Shown here: positions 1 through 8,005 of the stretch, in pieces
Layout: every line of letters starts with the position of its first letter
How positions within the stretch are numbered: position 1 is the stretch's first letter
Assembly (NCBI RefSeq): GCF_030160235.1
Contig: NZ_BSNY01000049.1
Location: 1-64,000 of the forward strand
Origin: Mesorhizobium huakuii
GTDB taxonomy: Bacteria; Pseudomonadota; Alphaproteobacteria; Rhizobiales; Rhizobiaceae
DNA length: 64,000 nucleotides
Direction of reading: 5' to 3'
Notes under the pieces: generated by a model
The model's input: the letters and a program-made list of their open reading frames with translations, nothing else
What the model was told of the DNA's origin: nothing
The model's database searches: none
Translations under genes and position numbers: made by a program

Positions 1-120
1 GCGCGCGCCTAACATGCTGACTTAATGACATATTCTCACAGGCGGTGTTTAAGTCGGGCAAGGCGGGGCTTCGCCATGGTCAGGTCCCTACAACCTGGCA
101 CGTCCGCCAGTTGCAGCACA

Positions 121-651
121 CTAGGCTTTGGCTGGTGCCTTGCGGATCTTCTTCAGCGACGACTTAACGGCTGCCGCAGTCGTTCTCGCTGCTACCGCAC
201 GAACAGTTCGTTTTGGTTTTTCCGCCGCGGCAGGAGCGGGCGCAGCCACCTTGCGCCCGAGCCCTGATGCCTTCGCCAAGGCCGAACGCGTGGCCGCGTA
301 ATTTGGCGCCACCATCGGATAGTCCGCTGGCAGATTCCACTTCTGACGATATTGGTCAGGGGTCAGGTCAAAGTGCTGAAGATGCCGTTTGAGCGATTTG
401 AATTTCTTTCCATCTTCCAGACAGATGATGAAGTCGGGCGTCACCGACTTCCTGATCGAGATCGCCGGTTCCTGCTTGATCACCGGTTCCGTCGCCGGCG
501 TGCCGATGCCACTCAGTGCGGCATGGATGTCGCCGATTAGTTTCGGCAACTCGCCAACCGGTACTGGATTGTTCGATACATAGGCGGCGACGATGTCAGC
601 CGTTATCGACACGGTATCCAGTTTGTTGCCTTGCTCGAGAGCAGTGGTCAT
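121..651 (-). CDS. Ros/MucR-family transcriptional regulator
   Basis: Predicted 176-residue DNA-binding regulator. The central block, with [25 protein letters not shown] and [14 protein letters not shown], is the signature of the Ros/MucR family, which regulates exopolysaccharide, motility and symbiosis genes in rhizobia by binding AT-rich DNA. The N-terminal third matches the usual MucR helical segment. The C-terminal tail after about residue 125 is Ala/Lys/Arg-rich and longer than in typical 140-150 residue MucR proteins. The ATG at 651 is chosen because AGAGGAAA lies just upstream and family similarity begins there; the frame stays open to 906, but that extension resembles nothing. It sits on the mobile-element side of tRNA-Asn near traCD/traA, so it may be an element-borne regulator rather than the chromosomal mucR. 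Confidence 0.88.
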   Translation of the reverse strand: MTTALEQGNKLDTVSITADIVAAYVSNNPVPVGELPKLIGDIHAALSGIGTPATEPVIKQEPAISIRKSVTPDFIICLEDGKKFKSLKRHLQHFDLTPDQYRQKWNLPADYPMVAPNYAATRSALAKASGLGRKVAAPAPAAAEKPKRTVRAVAARTTAAAVKSSLKKIRKAPAKA

Positions 652-818
652 ATAATTTCCTCTAGTGTATGGGCGAATTGAGCGACGTTTGGTTTCCTCA
701 CCCTGCCAACGAGGCAAATAGTACATCTCGTTGTAAAATCCACGTCTTTTGCGCAACATTATAAGAGTAAGCTTCGTTTTTATCGTTCTGATCGACTGTG
801 ATACCCTTTCGATCCATT

Positions 819-847
819 GGGAAGCGAGGAATTTCCCCTCGCTTCCC
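819..847. other. Perfect hairpin in a 353-base gene-free stretch
   Basis: 652-1004 lies between the MucR-like start and the traD stop and holds no convincing gene. The only structure is an 11-bp perfect inverted repeat (819-829 with 837-847, 7-base loop). No T-run follows on either strand, so it is not a classic terminator. It could be an operator or an RNA element at the edge of the transfer module. Confidence 0.4.
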
Positions 848-1004
848 CGCCATTGCCCCCTGTGCACAGCAGGGCCGCCGGCTCCCCAAGCTGCCAACTG
901 CAGCAATAGTTGGGATCAAATTCCATCAGCTCCGCTCGACCGTGTATAATACCCCATTCAGACAGAAGTGGGCGGCTTGGACCGTCCGCCGCTAGCCAAT
1001 CAAC

Positions 1005-1253
1005 TCAATGTTCGCTGGTTTCTATGGACTTCATGCCGTTCAGTTCGAATGCCTGCTTTCCCTTCGCGGCCCAAAGGCCCCGCGCATGCCCGCCTTCATC
1101 GCTCTGCAGCTTGGCGGCGATCCAAAGCAGCGCTCCATAAATGATGGTGCGATCATCATTGGTCAGATCGACAATGCCTGCTTTGACGACAAGACCGCCA
1201 AGTTCGATGAGCTGCCGTGTGCGCTTGCGACGCTCGACCTGCCACGTGCGCAT
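1005..1253 (-). CDS. traD: Conjugal transfer protein TraD (Ti-type)
   Basis: Predicted 82-residue small protein of the Ti/rhizobial-plasmid TraD family, whose hallmark is the segment IELGGLVVKAGI near the N-terminus followed by a short helical region. It is an accessory of the TraA relaxase system; its biochemical role is poorly defined. The ATG at 1253 follows the traC stop by one base (TGACATG), indicating translational coupling; longer in-frame starts inside traC are less likely. In Ti plasmids traC and traD are followed by traG, the coupling protein. Here no traG is present downstream; a gene-free stretch and a MucR-like gene follow instead, so the operon is truncated or rearranged. Confidence 0.8.
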   Translation of the reverse strand: MRTWQVERRKRTRQLIELGGLVVKAGIVDLTNDDRTIIYGALLWIAAKLQSDEGGHARGLWAAKGKQAFELNGMKSIETSEH

Positions 1254-1254
1254 G

Positions 1255-1581
1255 TCATTGCGAGCCTGTGCCGCCTGCCGGCGATTGTGGGCTGCCCGGT
1301 TGTACTGAAGCGCCGCGAGGGTTGCGCTGAGATGCCGGAGCAATTCGCCGGGACCGGCTCTCGAAAAACATCACTCCACGCTTGGCCCATGCCTCGCGCT
1401 TTGCGGCGTCTTTCGTCTCGGCAATTGCAACCAGCGCGCCGGCCAGTTCGTCGCTGCTGAGCTCATCGGCGCCGGTGGCGATCACCAGCTCGCCAAGCTG
1501 CTGCACCTTTCGCGTTTTGAGCTCTCGCGCTTTTTCTTCCAGCGCCTTCAGTTCGGCGTCGAAATCGCGTGCTTTGCGCAT
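1255..1581 (-). CDS. traC: Conjugal transfer protein TraC (Ti-type)
   Basis: Predicted 108-residue protein matching the TraC family of Agrobacterium and rhizobial transfer regions: a Lys/Glu-rich N-terminal helix (DAELKALEEKARELKTRK), a LGELVIATGADEL segment, and a flexible Pro/Ser/Gly-rich tail. It is thought to assist relaxosome function at oriT. The ATG at 1581 is preferred over an ATG at 1593 because GGAGGC lies six bases upstream of it. It is divergent from traA, with the presumed oriT between them, exactly as in Ti plasmids. Confidence 0.78.
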   Translation of the reverse strand: MRKARDFDAELKALEEKARELKTRKVQQLGELVIATGADELSSDELAGALVAIAETKDAAKREAWAKRGVMFFESRSRRIAPASQRNPRGASVQPGSPQSPAGGTGSQ

Positions 1582-1692
1582 GGCTGCCTCCATCGGTTGT
1601 TGATACGGCGATGATAGTGGAGCGCCCGCCGGAAGGCTTCAATGTTGCCGAGACAGCCCGGGACGGGCTGGTCCATCCCGAGATTTTTTCGA

Positions 1693-1723
1693 GGGAGGGC
1701 GCGCTTATACGTCGTGCCGACGT
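1693..1723 (-). other. oriT: Candidate oriT / nick region (IncQ-Ti type)
   Basis: Read on the minus strand, a 6-bp inverted repeat (ACGTCG, 3-base loop, CGACGT) is followed directly by ATAAGCGCGCCCTCCC. The RSF1010/R1162 nick region has the same layout, an inverted repeat followed by TAAGTGCGCCCTCCC, and differs at one base in the core. Ti-plasmid oriT is known to share this core and to lie between divergent traC and traA, as here. The nick site itself is inferred. Confidence 0.78.
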
Positions 1724-1753
1724 GCGCTTTGACGTGCAAATGATCTGGTCGCT

Positions 1754-4700
1754 ATGGCGATCTATCACCTTCATGTCAAAGTCATTGGCCGCAAGGCAGG
1801 CAGCAGCGCCGTGGCGTCGGCCGCCTACCGCTCTGCCTCGCGGCTGCGCGACGAGCGCACGGATCGAAGCCACGACTTCTCGGCCAAGCGCGGTGTTGTC
1901 CATTCCGAGGTGATGCTGCCGGAGAACGCGCCGGAAGCCTGGAGCGACCGCCAACGGCTGTGGAACGACGTCGAGGCGTTCGAGGTGAGGAAGGATGCGC
2001 AGCTTGCCCGCGAGGTGGAGTTTGCCCTGCCGCGTGAACTGAGCCAGGCGCAAGGCGTCGAGCTGGCGCGCGACTTCGTGCAGGCCGAGTTCGTCAGCCG
2101 AGGCATGGTCGCCGATCTGAATGTCCATTGGGACAGGGCAGAGGATGGCAGTCCAAAACCGCATGCTCATGTCATGCTCACCATGCGCTCCGTCGATGAG
2201 AACGGCTTTGGCGCGAAGGTACGAGATTGGAACCAGACGGAGCTGGTCGAGCGCTGGCGCGAGCGATGGGCGGAGCTTGCCAACGAGCGCCTGGCCGAAC
2301 TCGACATCGACGCCCGCATCGATCATCGCAGCCTGGAAGCGCAGGGCATCGCCTTGGAGCCGCAAACCCAGATTGGTGCGCCGGCCCAACGCATTGAAGG
2401 CAGCGGCCTCGACGCTGCTGACATTGAAGCGGATCGCGCCGAACAGCATCGTGAGATCGCGCGCAACAATGGCGCGCGCATCATTACCGATCCATCTGTG
2501 GCGCTGGATGCCATCACGCATCAGCAATCGACCTTCACGCGAAAAGACATCGCGAAGTTTGCGCATCGCCACAGCGACGGCATCCAGCAGTTCGACGTGG
2601 TGGTGGCAGCCATCAGCAACGCACCCGATCTGGTCGAACTCGGCAAAGACGGCCGTGGAGACGATCGCTTCACCACGCGGCAGATGATCGAGACGGAACA
2701 GCGCCTTCATCGCGCGGCGGAACGCATGGCCCGGGAAGAACAGCATGCGGTGAGTGACCAGGATCGTGTGACTGCGTTGGCGGATGCCAGGCACCGCGGC
2801 CTTGTTCTGTCAGGCGAGCAAAGCGATGCCCTGGATCACATCACCGACGGCCGCGGTCTTGGTGTCGTCGTTGGTTTTGCCGGAACGGGAAAGAGCGCCA
2901 TGCTCGGGGTCGCGCGCCAGGCATGGGCAGCAGCAGGCTACGAGGTTCGAGGTGCGGCACTTTCCGGCATTGCCGCCGAGAATCTCGAAAGCGGTTCCGG
3001 CATCTCTTCTCGCACCATCGCAAGCATGGAACATAGCTGGGAACAGGGCCGTGATCTGCTCACCGCGCGCGATGTCCTGGTGATCGACGAGGCAGGCATG
3101 GTCGGCACGCGCCAATTGGAGCGCGTGCTTTCCCATGCGGCGGACCTTGGCGCAAAAGTCGTGTTGGTTGGCGATCCGCAGCAATTGCAGGCGATCGAAG
3201 CCGGCGCTGCGTTCCGATCGATCCACGAACGCCACGGCGGCGTCGAGATCGGTCAAGTACGCCGGCAGCGCGAGGACTGGCAGCGCGACGCCACGCGCGA
3301 TCTTGCAACCGGCAGGATCGGCGCCGCGATTGGCGCCTATGACGCACAAGGCATGGTGCACCAGGCTGCGACGCGCGTCGAAGCGCGCAGCGATCTTGTC
3401 GAGCGCTGGGATCGCGACAGGCAGGCAGAGCCTGAAGCAAGCCGGATCATTCTCACCCACACAAACGACGAAGTGCGCGCGCTCAACAATGCGGCGCGCG
3501 AGCGTATGCGCGCCGCTGGGGATCTCGGCGACGAGGTTCAGGTGGATGTCGAGCGCGGTGCAAGAAGCTTCGCACGCGGCGACCGGGTCATGTTCCTGCG
3601 CAACGAGCGGTCACTTGGCGTCAAGAACGGCACGCTCGGTGTGATCGATGAGGTCAGCACACAAAGCATGGCCGTACGCACCGACGACGGCAGGTCTGTG
3701 CGCTTTGACCTGAAGGACTATGCCCACATCGACCACGGCTATGCCGCGACCATCCACAAGGCGCAGGGCATGACGGTCGACCGCACTCATGTGCTGGCGA
3801 CGCCAGGCATGGATGTGCACAGCGGCTACGTGTCCCTGTCGCGACATCGCGACAGGATGGACCTGCATTACGGTCGTGATGACTTCGCGACGAGCGAACG
3901 GCTCGTCCGGACGCTGTCACGCGACCGCGCCAAGGACATGGCGTCGGATTACGATCAGATCGACCCGGTGCAACACTATGCCGAGAGACGGGGGATCACC
4001 TTCCGTGAGCGCGTGGTCGAGATCGTGCGCCGGGTCGTTCCGGAGAAGTTGCGCGACAGGATCGGCGGGTTGCTCGACGGGTTGCGCTCGCCCGCAGACG
4101 CCGAGCCCGGAAAAGACCGTGGTCATCAGCCGGGAAGGGAAGACGGTCGATCGCAAAACGGCGATGCCGCGCCTGGAAGAGAAGCTTACGCCAGGGGAGC
4201 GCAGCGGGAGGCGGATGCGCGGGTGGACCCGGAAGCGGCGTTGCGTAGAGATCGCACGAAGGCGCTTGTGCGCCACGCGAGTGCTCTCGACGCTGTTGCG
4301 CGTAGCGGAAATGCGGACGGGCAGGGGACGCCTGACCAGATGCGCGAATTGCGTGATGCGCGCGATGCCTTCGAGAAGGTTCGGCCGCATGGCTGGCGCG
4401 ATGCCGAAGCGGCTTATGTGAAAAGCCCCGAGCTTGTCCGTGAGGCCGGCGCCGGCCGGGTCAACCGTGTCGTCTTGGCTCTCCAGCTTGAAACCGAAAT
4501 CCGCACTGATCCAGGCCGCCGGGCCGGCCGTTTCGTGGAAGACTGGCAAAAGCTGAAAAGGACAAGCCAGCACCAATACGAGGCCGGCGATATGTCCGGC
4601 TACAGGTCAACGCGCTCGGCCATGTCCGACATGGCCAAGAGTCTCGAGCGCGATCCGCAACTGGAATCGCTGCTCGCCAATTATAAGAAGGCGCTTGGCA

Positions 4701-4783
4701 TCCAGATCGAATCTGGCCGGCGTCTAGGTGTGGAGCTCGCGTTCAGCCACGGCATTGGCAGGGGGCGCGGCATAGGAATCTAA
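1754..4783 (+). CDS. traA: Ti-type conjugative relaxase/helicase TraA
   Basis: Predicted 1009-residue MobQ-type relaxase. The N-terminal 230 residues form the MobA/MobL strand-transferase domain, beginning MAIYHLHVKVIGR, with the histidine motif KPHAHVMLT near residues 135-143. The middle is a RecD-like helicase: Walker A GFAGTGKS near 373, Walker B VLVIDEAGM near 442, VGDPQQL, and TIHKAQGMT near 667. The C-terminal 250 residues are charged and helical. It would nick oriT, stay covalently bound to the strand and unwind it for transfer. Ti TraA proteins are nearer 1100 residues, so this is slightly short but shows no internal break. traF and traB, which follow traA in Ti plasmids, are absent. 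Confidence 0.95.
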   Translation: MAIYHLHVKVIGRKAGSSAVASAAYRSASRLRDERTDRSHDFSAKRGVVHSEVMLPENAPEAWSDRQRLWNDVEAFEVRKDAQLAREVEFALPRELSQAQGVELARDFVQAEFVSRGMVADLNVHWDRAEDGSPKPHAHVMLTMRSVDENGFGAKVRDWNQTELVERWRERWAELANERLAELDIDARIDHRSLEAQGIALEPQTQIGAPAQRIEGSGLDAADIEADRAEQHREIARNNGARIITDPSVALDAITHQQSTFTRKDIAKFAHRHSDGIQQFDVVVAAISNAPDLVELGKDGRGDDRFTTRQMIETEQRLHRAAERMAREEQHAVSDQDRVTALADARHRGLVLSGEQSDALDHITDGRGLGVVVGFAGTGKSAMLGVARQAWAAAGYEVRGAALSGIAAENLESGSGISSRTIASMEHSWEQGRDLLTARDVLVIDEAGMVGTRQLERVLSHAADLGAKVVLVGDPQQLQAIEAGAAFRSIHERHGGVEIGQVRRQREDWQRDATRDLATGRIGAAIGAYDAQGMVHQAATRVEARSDLVERWDRDRQAEPEASRIILTHTNDEVRALNNAARERMRAAGDLGDEVQVDVERGARSFARGDRVMFLRNERSLGVKNGTLGVIDEVSTQSMAVRTDDGRSVRFDLKDYAHIDHGYAATIHKAQGMTVDRTHVLATPGMDVHSGYVSLSRHRDRMDLHYGRDDFATSERLVRTLSRDRAKDMASDYDQIDPVQHYAERRGITFRERVVEIVRRVVPEKLRDRIGGLLDGLRSPADAEPGKDRGHQPGREDGRSQNGDAAPGREAYARGAQREADARVDPEAALRRDRTKALVRHASALDAVARSGNADGQGTPDQMRELRDARDAFEKVRPHGWRDAEAAYVKSPELVREAGAGRVNRVVLALQLETEIRTDPGRRAGRFVEDWQKLKRTSQHQYEAGDMSGYRSTRSAMSDMAKSLERDPQLESLLANYKKALGIQIESGRRLGVELAFSHGIGRGRGIGI

Positions 4784-4848
4784 ACCCGATTATATACTTT
4801 ACGTACCAAGAGAACTTCTTCCTATGATTCGCGGCGATAAGGCTGCAC

Positions 4849-4872
4849 GCCCCGGCATCGTCCGGGGCTTTT
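4849..4872 (+). terminator. Rho-independent terminator after traA
   Basis: A perfect 7-bp GC stem (GCCCCGG / CCGGGGC, 6-base loop) followed by TTTT lies 65 bases past the traA stop, in the traA direction. Confidence 0.75.
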
Positions 4873-4877
4873 CGTTA

Positions 4878-5084
4878 GTGACGAGAGACACCATAACGAC
4901 TTGGACCGCCACGCCGGCTGATAGTTCCATCTTCAACTCGACCGGCTCGCTGGACATCGGTCGCAACTTCGCCACCGCCAATGTCAACGGCAATATCAAG
5001 GAACTGCGCATCGCCAAGGTTGTCTGCCGCTACGGCGCCGATGGTTCGACCTCCGTACCCACTGCGGCGTTCCCGCGAAGCTAA
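4878..5084 (+). CDS. Hypothetical protein, possible gene fragment
   Basis: A 68-residue open frame from a GTG just after the traA terminator. The sequence has alternating polar and hydrophobic residues (TWTATPADSSIF, SLDIGRNFATANVNG) reminiscent of beta-rich surface or phage structural proteins, but no family is recognised. No clear ribosome binding site is visible and the frame is also open through the terminator hairpin upstream, so this may be the tail of a degraded gene. Confidence 0.3.
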   Translation: MTRDTITTWTATPADSSIFNSTGSLDIGRNFATANVNGNIKELRIAKVVCRYGADGSTSVPTAAFPRS

Positions 5085-5147
5085 AAGAGATCAGCTACTT
5101 CTAAAATTTGTGGATGGGCGAATTGTTTGGCCGCAAGAATTAAGTCA

Positions 5148-5435
5148 ATGGCCAAGGACAAGTTCACCATTGCGGACCTCGATGAGGAGCTGCGGCGCCG
5201 CAGCGCAAAGGCGAAGGCGTCGCTTCCAAAGGCCGCTCCTAAGAAAGACTACCCGAACGCCGATCGGTTCGAAGAGGGTGGCCGACGCCTGTACAGCGCT
5301 TATGACGCTGCAGATGTTCAGCCCCAGCAAGAGCCTGGACGAAAGGTCTGGATAAAGCTTCGTGGGCTGGCGGCGATCGTTCTGGTTATTGTCGGTGCAA
5401 TTCTGGTCGCCATCGCCATCAAGGCGCTGCCGTAG
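5148..5435 (+). CDS. Small membrane-anchored hypothetical protein
   Basis: A 95-residue protein with a charged N-terminal two thirds (KFTIADLDEELRRRSAKAKAS) and a single C-terminal transmembrane helix (residues about 70-92, LAAIVLVIVGAILVAIAIKAL), so probably a tail-anchored inner-membrane protein. The ATG at 5148 is preferred to an in-frame TTG at 5127. No family is recognised. It converges with the leftward gene fragment ending at 5437, one base after its stop. Confidence 0.5.
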   Translation: MAKDKFTIADLDEELRRRSAKAKASLPKAAPKKDYPNADRFEEGGRRLYSAYDAADVQPQQEPGRKVWIKLRGLAAIVLVIVGAILVAIAIKALP

Positions 5436-5436
5436 C

Positions 5437-5649
5437 TTACTGAACGAGGCGCACCGCACTGCGCTTGACCGTGATCCCGAGATCCTTGCCGCCGACCGTG
5501 ACGGTGTCGTCGTCGATGCGAACGACCGCGCCGGTCAACTCGATTTTCTCGCCGCTGCTGATGTTGGGCGTGGTGTTCGCGATCGAGTGCGGCTGAGGAT
5601 AGGATGGGTTCAATACGCTGATCTTGTCGTCGGTCACCCGCTTGCGCAC
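5437..5649 (-). pseudogene. 5'-truncated gene of unknown function
   Basis: The frame from a GTG at 5649 encodes 70 residues rich in beta-strand patterns (EKIELTGAVVRIDDDTVTVGG). Protein-like sequence continues upstream in the same frame without a start codon (GTAKGDIKVGDTVAITATV), then meets a TAG near 5740. The similar character on both sides of the GTG suggests the original protein began further upstream, probably with a signal peptide, and lost its 5' end. The alternating VGDTV/TGAVV pattern would suit an OB-like or SH3-like barrel, which is inference. Confidence 0.4.
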
Positions 5650-5991
5650 GGTTGCCGTGATTGCGACGGTGTCGCCTACCTTGATGTCGCCCTTTGCCGT
5701 GCCGTCACTCTGGCGTGGCTGGCAACCCGATTCAAGCGATTGCTAATGTTCGCCGATAACCCGCCGCTGGTGTGCCCCCACATAGCGACGGGCTACAGTG
5801 GCCGGCGCCTTCCATCCATTGGGGTGGAAATTGCCTGAAAGGCACCGGCCTGGCGGCCCTGGGAGGTCCGCCGCATATTCAAGCTAGCTAAATTTCTCGT
5901 TTTCCTCATGGCGTGATCACCTACCCCTCGGCAGAAGCGTCGACAGGAATATATTCCGGAGGCGGAGGGGCGACCTCTTTGGAGATCGCCA
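5650..5991. other. Gene-free stretch
   Basis: 342 bases with no supportable gene on either strand apart from the decayed upstream extension of the 5437-5649 fragment. Open frames that cross it overlap the zinc-ribbon pseudogene and look like chance frames. Confidence 0.4.
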
Positions 5992-6222
5992 GTGGGCAAG
6001 GAATACCCGTTCGTAGAAGACACCCTTGGCAAGAAGCTGGAGGCCGGCACCAGCCTGTCGGTGCACTGCATGACATGCCAGCGCAAGGCCGTGCTCGACG
6101 TCGCCGAGATGACGAACGGTTCGGGCCGGATCAGCGATGCCTGCATTGGGATTTGCTGAAGATCGTCTTTTGTCATGAATGCCGCGCCGCCTGTCGGAAT
6201 GACCGGAACCTCCAGTTTACGG
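5992..6222 (+). pseudogene. Frameshifted small zinc-ribbon protein gene
   Basis: A GTG at 5992 with GGAGATCG just upstream opens a frame reading VGKEYPFVEDTLGKK and then HCMTCQRKAVLDVAEM, before drifting into unlike sequence and stopping at 6157-6159. Near 6108-6115 a neighbouring frame takes over with RFGPDQRCLHWDLLKIVF and then CHECRAA, giving the second CxxC of a four-cysteine ribbon. Joined, the two halves make a coherent protein of about 75 residues with paired CxxC motifs, so a one- or two-base indel has broken the gene. A sequencing error is possible. Function unknown; the type often binds zinc. Confidence 0.6.
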
Positions 6223-6336
6223 GAGGCGGACCTGGGGTCCCGCGTGGCATTCTCGGTCGAAGGCTTCGCTCACGGCGAATTCACCGACCAGCGGCTCGAT
6301 CACTTCGAGGCGCTTGCCATCGGCAAGATGGTCTGA
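6175..6336 (+). CDS. Small hypothetical protein
   Basis: A 53-residue frame beginning inside the end of the zinc-ribbon pseudogene. The later part (VAFSVEGFAHGEFTDQRLDH) looks protein-like, while the first 15 residues come from the overlapped zinc-ribbon codons. No ribosome binding site of note and no recognised family. It may be the 3' part of a separate decayed gene. Confidence 0.25.
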   Translation: MNAAPPVGMTGTSSLREADLGSRVAFSVEGFAHGEFTDQRLDHFEALAIGKMV

Positions 6337-6348
6337 TCCGCATTCTTA

Positions 6349-6373
6349 GCCACTCCCTTGGTAAGGGAGTGGC
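6349..6373. other. Perfect 11-bp hairpin
   Basis: 6349-6359 and 6363-6373 are perfectly complementary around a 3-base loop. There is no T-run, so it is at best a weak, possibly bidirectional, transcript end between the gene debris on the left and the leftward phosphoribosyltransferase gene. Confidence 0.45.
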
Positions 6374-6491
6374 CCATCACTGCGAAAGGCGGATTGCGTC
6401 GGCGATATCAGCGAGTTAGCCGTTTTGCCTTTTAGGCACTGGTGTGGGCTGGTGCACGTATGACGCCCGGCGGGCGGCCGGGCCCCAGCGC

Positions 6492-7139
6492 CTACAGGTC
6501 GATCTCGCCTTCGTCTTCCGTAAGCTCAAAAGAGCGCGGATAGAAGGCCTTTTCGGTGGCCGCAACCGTCCGGCCGCAGACGATTGCAGCCCTCACTTCA
6601 AACCCGCGCTCTTCCAACCGCTTCTTTGTTGCCAGCAGGGTGCCGCCGGTGGTGACGATGTCGTCGATGAGCACCACGGGTCCAGGCTTCACCTTCGGCG
6701 CGACCTCCAGATACGGATAAACGGCGTCGAAGCCGCGCAAGCCACCCTTGGACGCCGATTCCAATTTCTTGGTGAACCGTACGATTGGAAGGATCGGATT
6801 TGCCATGCTGTCAGGGATAGATTCTTGGACCATTTGAAATGATCGGAAAAATTCCTTGTCGCAGGAGTCTTTTGAAGGCACCGGCACGAGGCCACAATCC
6901 CCGTATTCAGCATTCACCCTCTGGGCGATAAAGCGTCCAAATATCGGTCGGGTCTTCTTCGCTTCCTTCTCCTCAATCCTTTGCGGGCCCTTTTTCCACG
7001 GTACCGTCAGATAGCCGTTCATCACGCCATGCTTTACTGCACCGCAGAACTTGTAGGACTGCCAGAGCTCGCTCGGACGGGGGGCAAGGTTGTTGTGCGC
7101 CCACTGACTGTAGTAGGCGCAGAGGTAATGCACCTTCAT
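6492..7139 (-). CDS. Phosphoribosyltransferase-fold protein (ComF-like)
   Basis: Predicted 215-residue type I phosphoribosyltransferase-fold protein. The PRPP-binding loop is explicit: VVLIDDIVTTGGTL, near residues 165-178. An upstream LVPVPSKDS motif resembles the VPVP of ComF-type proteins, but the N-terminal zinc ribbon of ComF is absent. The N-terminus (MKVHYLCAYYSQWAHNN) is distinctive and unassigned. The start is the ATG at 7139; the frame extends to 7286 but then overlaps the dprA-like gene. It begins five bases after the stop of that gene, so both are surely one transcript. Substrate unknown. Pairing with a DprA-like protein inside accessory DNA suggests a shared process rather than ordinary purine salvage. 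Confidence 0.82.
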   Translation of the reverse strand: MKVHYLCAYYSQWAHNNLAPRPSELWQSYKFCGAVKHGVMNGYLTVPWKKGPQRIEEKEAKKTRPIFGRFIAQRVNAEYGDCGLVPVPSKDSCDKEFFRSFQMVQESIPDSMANPILPIVRFTKKLESASKGGLRGFDAVYPYLEVAPKVKPGPVVLIDDIVTTGGTLLATKKRLEERGFEVRAAIVCGRTVAATEKAFYPRSFELTEDEGEIDL

Positions 7140-7144
7140 GGGCT

Positions 7145-7897
7145 TTAGCCAATCGCGTCGAGGATATCTTGGACAGAGCTGAGCACCGCGACCTTTGGCG
7201 ATTTTAGGAACTTGGCGGGCCACTCGAGGTCTCGATTGTCGGCCACCGCTTTCATGATGAACAGCCACCGTCCAAGCCGCACGCATTCAGCCGCCTGGTG
7301 AAGCGTTCCCGAACTGTCGGATGCCTCCACAATGACGCTCGCGTCGGTCAGAGCGGCCATCAATCGATTGCGTTTGGGAAAGTCCGAAGGGAATGTCCGG
7401 GCGCCTGGCCGGAACTGGGAGATCAACAGATGATGGGTATAGATCTCGGTTTGTATGTCGGCATGGTCTGCGGGGTACGCCTTGTCGAGAGGCGTACCGA
7501 TCACCGCGATCGTGCTTCCACCTTCCTGAAGGGCTCCGGTATGCGCTGCGACGTCGACACCCTTTGCCAAGCCGCTGGTAACCACGACGCCCGCGTCGAC
7601 CAGCCCTCGAGCTACGCGGCGGGCGCGCGCGGCGCCGTTTTCCGAGACGTCGCGGGCCCCAATGACAGACACGCATTTCCGCTGCAGCAGCGAGAGATCG
7701 CCGGCATAGAATACGTCCATGTCGGCGTCGTTTTGTTCGCGAAACAGGTTTCCTTGGTCGACGTTTGTCGACCGGTGTATTGACGCGAGCAGCTCGGAGA
7801 GACGGATACTGGCACCCTTGGGTGCGACATAGCGGCTGCGCCGTCCGGATACTTCCTCGCTCTCGCTCATTCGCTGAAGCACAACGCTCTCCGGCAT
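7145..7897 (-). CDS. DprA/Smf-like Rossmann-fold protein
   Basis: Predicted 250-residue protein with the full DprA/Smf motif set: SVIGARDVS near 77-85, SGLAKGVDVAAH near 108-119, TIAVIGTPLDKAYP near 129-142, and FPKRNRLMAAL followed by VIVEASDSSGTL. In transformation DprA loads RecA on single-stranded DNA; related SLOG-fold proteins also occur in nucleotide-centred conflict systems. This one has a 60-residue N-terminal extension unlike the SAM-like domain of chromosomal DprA and ends directly after the Rossmann domain, without the usual C-terminal winged helix. GAGGAG precedes the ATG at 7897. It is first gene of a two-gene unit with the phosphoribosyltransferase-fold gene. Confidence 0.85.
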   Translation of the reverse strand: MPESVVLQRMSESEEVSGRRSRYVAPKGASIRLSELLASIHRSTNVDQGNLFREQNDADMDVFYAGDLSLLQRKCVSVIGARDVSENGAARARRVARGLVDAGVVVTSGLAKGVDVAAHTGALQEGGSTIAVIGTPLDKAYPADHADIQTEIYTHHLLISQFRPGARTFPSDFPKRNRLMAALTDASVIVEASDSSGTLHQAAECVRLGRWLFIMKAVADNRDLEWPAKFLKSPKVAVLSSVQDILDAIG

Positions 7898-8005
7898 TTT
7901 CGCCGGCTCCTCGATCGTTGATCGTCTTTTAACCTAGCGCGAATCGCCCAGCCTTCAAACAACAGTAGTTGCGACTCCTGTTGAAAATGGAAGGGGTGCC
8001 GCCTC

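Noticed and set aside
1463-2794. A 443-codon open frame antisense to traA and traC
   Set aside because: It overlaps well-supported genes and the oriT, and shows no family signal.
5793-6176. A 127-codon frame on the minus strand across the zinc-ribbon pseudogene
   Set aside because: The plus-strand CxxC pairs are much better evidence of former coding; the minus frame has no recognisable domain or ribosome binding site.
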